This document shows positions 62,890 to 64,000 of a stretch of DNA of 64,000 bases, piece after piece (positions within the stretch are counted from its first letter, which is position 1; every line of letters starts with the position of its first letter). The stretch spans positions 80,344 to 144,343 of the forward strand of contig NZ_JAIWIA010000034.1 in the NCBI RefSeq assembly GCF_020176695.1, written 5' to 3'. This stretch comes from Massilia sp. MS-15 (GTDB taxonomy: Bacteria; Pseudomonadota; Gammaproteobacteria; Burkholderiales; Burkholderiaceae_D). The notes below the pieces were generated by a model. The model saw only the letters and a program-made list of their open reading frames with translations, was not told the origin of the DNA and ran no database searches. The position numbers and the translations under genes are program-made.

Positions 62890-63292
62890 CTAACCACGTA
62901 GAACGTCTCAGCATTGTCGGAATCATCAGCCCACCCCCCTTCAGCGTGAGACTTGCCCCTTGGCCAGATACTACGTGCACTGATCTTTGGCTTGGACCTC
63001 CACTGATCCATAACAGCAATATACGACGGCTTGCCGGTCTTTAGGCTTTTCGGTCCAAAATAAAGGAACAGCGCCGCATGATTTCCTGTTGACCTGTTTG
63101 GGTAGCGGCCGTCCTCAAACGTAGCGATAACGGTCCCGACTGGAATATTCTTGGCGTCCATCACGCGCTCTCCTGGCCGCCACGTGCTCGTATGGCCCAC
63201 ACCCGTAAGACTTTGAACCAAGGCAACACAGTCCCATTCCCCAGCTTGTCTTTCTTTTCCAGTTCCTTGACATTCGCATACACGTGCGGCAT
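62886..63292 (-). pseudogene. BPSL0067-family amidase effector gene with one-base frameshift
   Basis: From ATG 63292 the frame reads MPHVYANVKELEKKDKLGNG, the family N-terminus. A single missing base next to 63233 (GGGAATGGG) then shifts it. The next frame resumes at once with DCVALVQSLTG (putative catalytic Cys codon at 63230-63228), IATFEDGRYPNRSTGNHAALF (His) and VMDQWRSKPKISARS to the stop at 62886. The family is a Cys/His NlpC-like peptidoglycan amidase group that includes type VI secretion effectors. As it stands the protein would end after 43 codons. A sequencing error in the G run is possible. Confidence 0.75.
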
Positions 63293-63544
63293 ATACCCTC
63301 CATTGTTTTGGAATCGGCATTGTCCGTCGGCTGTGTCTGCTTCAACTTGCCTCGCCTCAAAGGGTGCCAGACTCACCGCCATGTATGTCAGAGCCAAACA
63401 ACTACGCGAGCACGGCCCGCACCGCTCGAGTGATGAAATCATCGTCGATGAGGGCCAAGGCCTGGCGACCTCACACTTGCCTCGGTGGGCCGTCCTACCG
63501 GCTCTATGTGGACTTCCCCCAACTCCGATAGACATTTCTGACCT
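63293..63544. other. Unassigned sequence between effector gene and IS5 remnant
   Basis: About 250 bp with open frames on both strands but no recognised product. On the minus strand the frame of the effector N-terminus stays open through it into the IS5-like part, giving a chance fusion. It may contain remains of the original effector promoter. Confidence 0.35.
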
Positions 63545-63911
63545 ATGATTGGCGTCGAGCGCTGCGCCATCCCAGTCGACCAGGCCAGCCTCGTCAGCGG
63601 CAGCCTGCATCACCTTCAGAAGACGCTGCCAAGTCCCATTCCGGGACCAGCGGACGAATCGGTCATAACAGGTCTGCCAGGGACCGTAGCGTGAGGAAAT
63701 GTCGCATCAAGGGGCGCCTGTACGCAGGCGCCATAGAATGCCATTGATCACATGCCGATGCTCGACATAGAGACGTGACCATGATGTGGGTTGGGTGGCA
63801 GATGGAGCTCAAGTTTGCTCCACTGCTTTTCGGTAAGGTCAGTTCGGCTCATCGCCCTACGACCACCCAATCCAAATTAAGTTCAGTCGCGTTTAGTCAG
63901 ACAGACCCTAG
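63545..63911 (-). mobile_element. IS5-family element remnant (5' part of transposase)
   Basis: On the minus strand ATG 63852 reads MSRTDLTEKQWSKLELHLPP, then a frameshift near 63770, VINGILWRLRTGAP, an in-frame TGA at 63709-63707 where Trp is expected, and YGPWQTCYDRFVRWSRNGTW to GLVDWDGAALDANH near 63550. A terminal-repeat-like GGGTCTGTCTGAC lies at about 63911-63898. The 3' half and far end are missing, so it cannot be active. Confidence 0.7.
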
Positions 63912-64000
63912 GCGTTTTTCATGCGGGACGAATGCGGCTGCGGCTGCCTTTTGTTTTGGTTTGCCGCCTTGGTGTGGACGGCATCCAACAGCGAGCCGGT
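63912..64000. other. Right-edge sequence beyond the IS5 remnant
   Basis: 89 bases to the window edge. I see no gene start or motif here that can be assigned. Confidence 0.3.

Noticed and set aside
62886..63320. 144-codon frame taken as a complete effector
   Set aside because: Its first 30 residues do not match the family; the real N-terminus lies one frame away from ATG 63292, so a frameshifted gene explains both.
63161..63613. 150-codon frame as an independent protein
   Set aside because: It joins an IS5 transposase fragment, unassigned DNA and the effector N-terminus; a chance fusion.

Overview
The window is GC-rich throughout, with tightly packed genes and genuine ORFs overlain by long open antisense frames. 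The gene content (liu leucine catabolism with a MerR-type LiuR, bioBADF, AceK, a large TonB receptor, NagX, UPF0225, DUF3297, a REP-associated transposase) points to a betaproteobacterium, most likely Burkholderiales, family Oxalobacteraceae (Massilia-like). That placement is inferred from family content; no rRNA or tRNA gene was seen.

Layout. 0-9.0 kb (minus strand): one continuous transcription unit in the order liuB-liuC-bioA-bioF-bioD-bioB-liuD. A complete late biotin pathway sits inside the operon for methylcrotonyl-CoA carboxylase, a biotin enzyme. A UPF0225/YchJ gene lies upstream, and a near-perfect 38-bp palindrome inside it looks like the LiuR operator and promoter of the unit. 9.5-21.9 kb: D-amino-acid dehydrogenase and a serine hydrolase, then a plus-strand cell-wall recycling cluster: GntR regulator, murQ, AmpG-type permease, NagX-type acyltransferase, lipoprotein glycosidase, BadF-type kinase, AmpD-type amidase lipoprotein, LysR regulator and a VanX/DdpX dipeptidase. 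22-34 kb: DUF4892-OmpA protein, Cache protein, dacB with a SpmA/SpmB-type fusion, serine hydrolase, peptide-binding protein, TonB receptor and Tat-exported LD-carboxypeptidase, so wall and peptide turnover remain the theme.

34-43.8 kb (mostly minus): MORN-TonB protein, acetyltransferase coupled to an acyl-CoA dehydrogenase, SDR, a 133-bp nested-palindrome element, thiolase, aceK, liuA, liuR, then a plus-strand metallo-beta-lactamase-fold gene. Two more LiuR-type operators precede liuA and lie between liuR and the metallohydrolase gene, so one regulon probably covers both ends of the window. 44-54.6 kb: small regulator, a 58-residue protein, ubiX/grxD, two small membrane proteins, tex, a SNF2-type helicase, DUF3297 and a soluble two-component pair.

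54.6-64 kb: a RAYT transposase framed by nested inverted REP-like units just upstream of gltB-gltD, then an accessory patch. In that patch, decayed IS481-like and IS5-like remnants flank a BPSL0067-family amidase effector gene and a STY0301-family partner that overlaps it. The effector carries a one-base frameshift just before its catalytic cysteine codon. This patch and the LiuR/biotin arrangement are the most interesting parts of the window.
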